Shown here: in pieces, positions 63,631 through 64,000 of the stretch
Numbering within the stretch: the stretch's first letter is position 1
Layout: every line of letters starts with the position of its first letter
Origin: Hexactinellida sp. DTS-2022
Lineage: Eukaryota; Porifera; Hexactinellida
Assembly (NCBI GenBank): GCA_028753945.1
Contig: JAPNXP010000004.1
Span: 4,898,001-4,962,000 of the forward strand
Length of the DNA stretch: 64,000 bases
Direction: 5' to 3'
Program-made: the position numbers and the translations under genes
Notes under the pieces: generated by a model
Told to the model about the DNA's origin: nothing
Seen by the model: only the letters and a program-made list of their open reading frames with translations
Database searches by the model: none

Positions 63631-64000
63631 AAAAATTTATTACCACTGCAAGGAGTAAACATCTTCATCAAATAAACCAATACGATTATCAATTAATATT
63701 ATGCAGGATCTACTTAAAAATAGCAAATATAGTTAGGTACTTATTCTGTACGTACAAGTTCTCTCGTTTCAAGGAACACTAGCGTCAAAATTGACATTTT
63801 ACTGTGCCGACTATGCTTTAGTATAGTGGCCCTGTATTGAAATCACTGCCCTTAATTATGAATAGTTTAGGAGTCAATTAACTAAATTAATTAAAATTCC
63901 TGCATACTTTACCATTCAAGTTAATTCGCTTTACAGAGACAATAATTGTAAATATTAGAACCAATATTTGTTGTAAAATTGAATACACTGGAAATAAACA
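63631..64000. repeat. left part of a fourth NHL-B-type duplicated unit, running off the window
   Basis: AAAAATTTATTACCACTGCA and the following AGGAGTAAACATCTTCATCA match 52860 and 57410. Later phrases (TATGCAGG near 63702, AATAGTTTAGGAGTCAATTA, ATTCGCTTTACAGAGACAAT) match unit 1-3 spacer in order. It is more diverged than units 1-3 from each other and lacks the 'CCTGCATAATCCGAC' MITE. Confidence 0.75.

Overview
The window is nuclear DNA of a metazoan, A+T-rich and gene-dense. Evidence: protein genes split by GT-AG introns; orthologues of LARS1, OXSR1/STK39, TRAP1, PSMD1, TPGS1, DUSP11 and a NOSTRIN-type F-BAR/SH3 protein; a 7SL (SRP) RNA gene; an immunoglobulin-superfamily receptor; and expanded coiled-coil/NHL genes. 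A sponge or other early-branching invertebrate would fit, but no species can be fixed from the sequence. Exons below were placed by hand from splice signals, reading-frame phase and family homology.

Layout. Almost every protein gene is on the minus strand. From left to right: a first exon whose gene continues beyond base 1 (1288-1657); a six-exon NOSTRIN-like gene (2849-11545) with a 3.7-kb, 57-bp minisatellite in intron 3; single-exon TPGS1 (13124-13798); sixteen-exon LARS1 (14121-27426, 1180 aa), which carries a 7SL RNA gene in intron 7 and a small plus-strand ORF in intron 3; single-exon TRAP1; six-exon OXSR1/STK39; a DUF1295/steroid-5-alpha-reductase-like gene with an in-frame TGA; and a broken LRR-EGF-transmembrane pseudogene on the plus strand. 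Then come a tandem pair of coiled-coil/NHL genes (family A), single-exon PSMD1, three-exon DUSP11, a tandem set of a second NHL family (B1 intact, B2 broken, B3 intact, flank of a fourth at the right edge) interleaved with two copies of an isolated DGCR6 exon, a decayed Ty3-type integrase, and a two-exon seven-Ig receptor (61193-63567).

Intergenic and intronic space is filled with short non-autonomous DNA transposons. At least eight families have CAGT..ACTG ends and TA duplications (pogo/Tigger-like). Several hAT-like elements have perfect 8-bp target duplications, and two insertions can be compared with empty sites in paralogous copies. The 57-bp minisatellite appears to have grown from the end of one CAGT-type element.

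Functionally this is a mix of housekeeping genes (translation, proteasome, chaperone, RNA 5'-phosphatase, SRP RNA), signalling and cytoskeleton genes, and locally expanding NHL and Ig genes. I found no operon-like or defence-island system. The most unusual items are the in-frame TGA, the transposon-seeded higher-order satellite, the co-duplicated orphan DGCR6 exon, the palindromic satellites and the 7SL gene inside LARS1.
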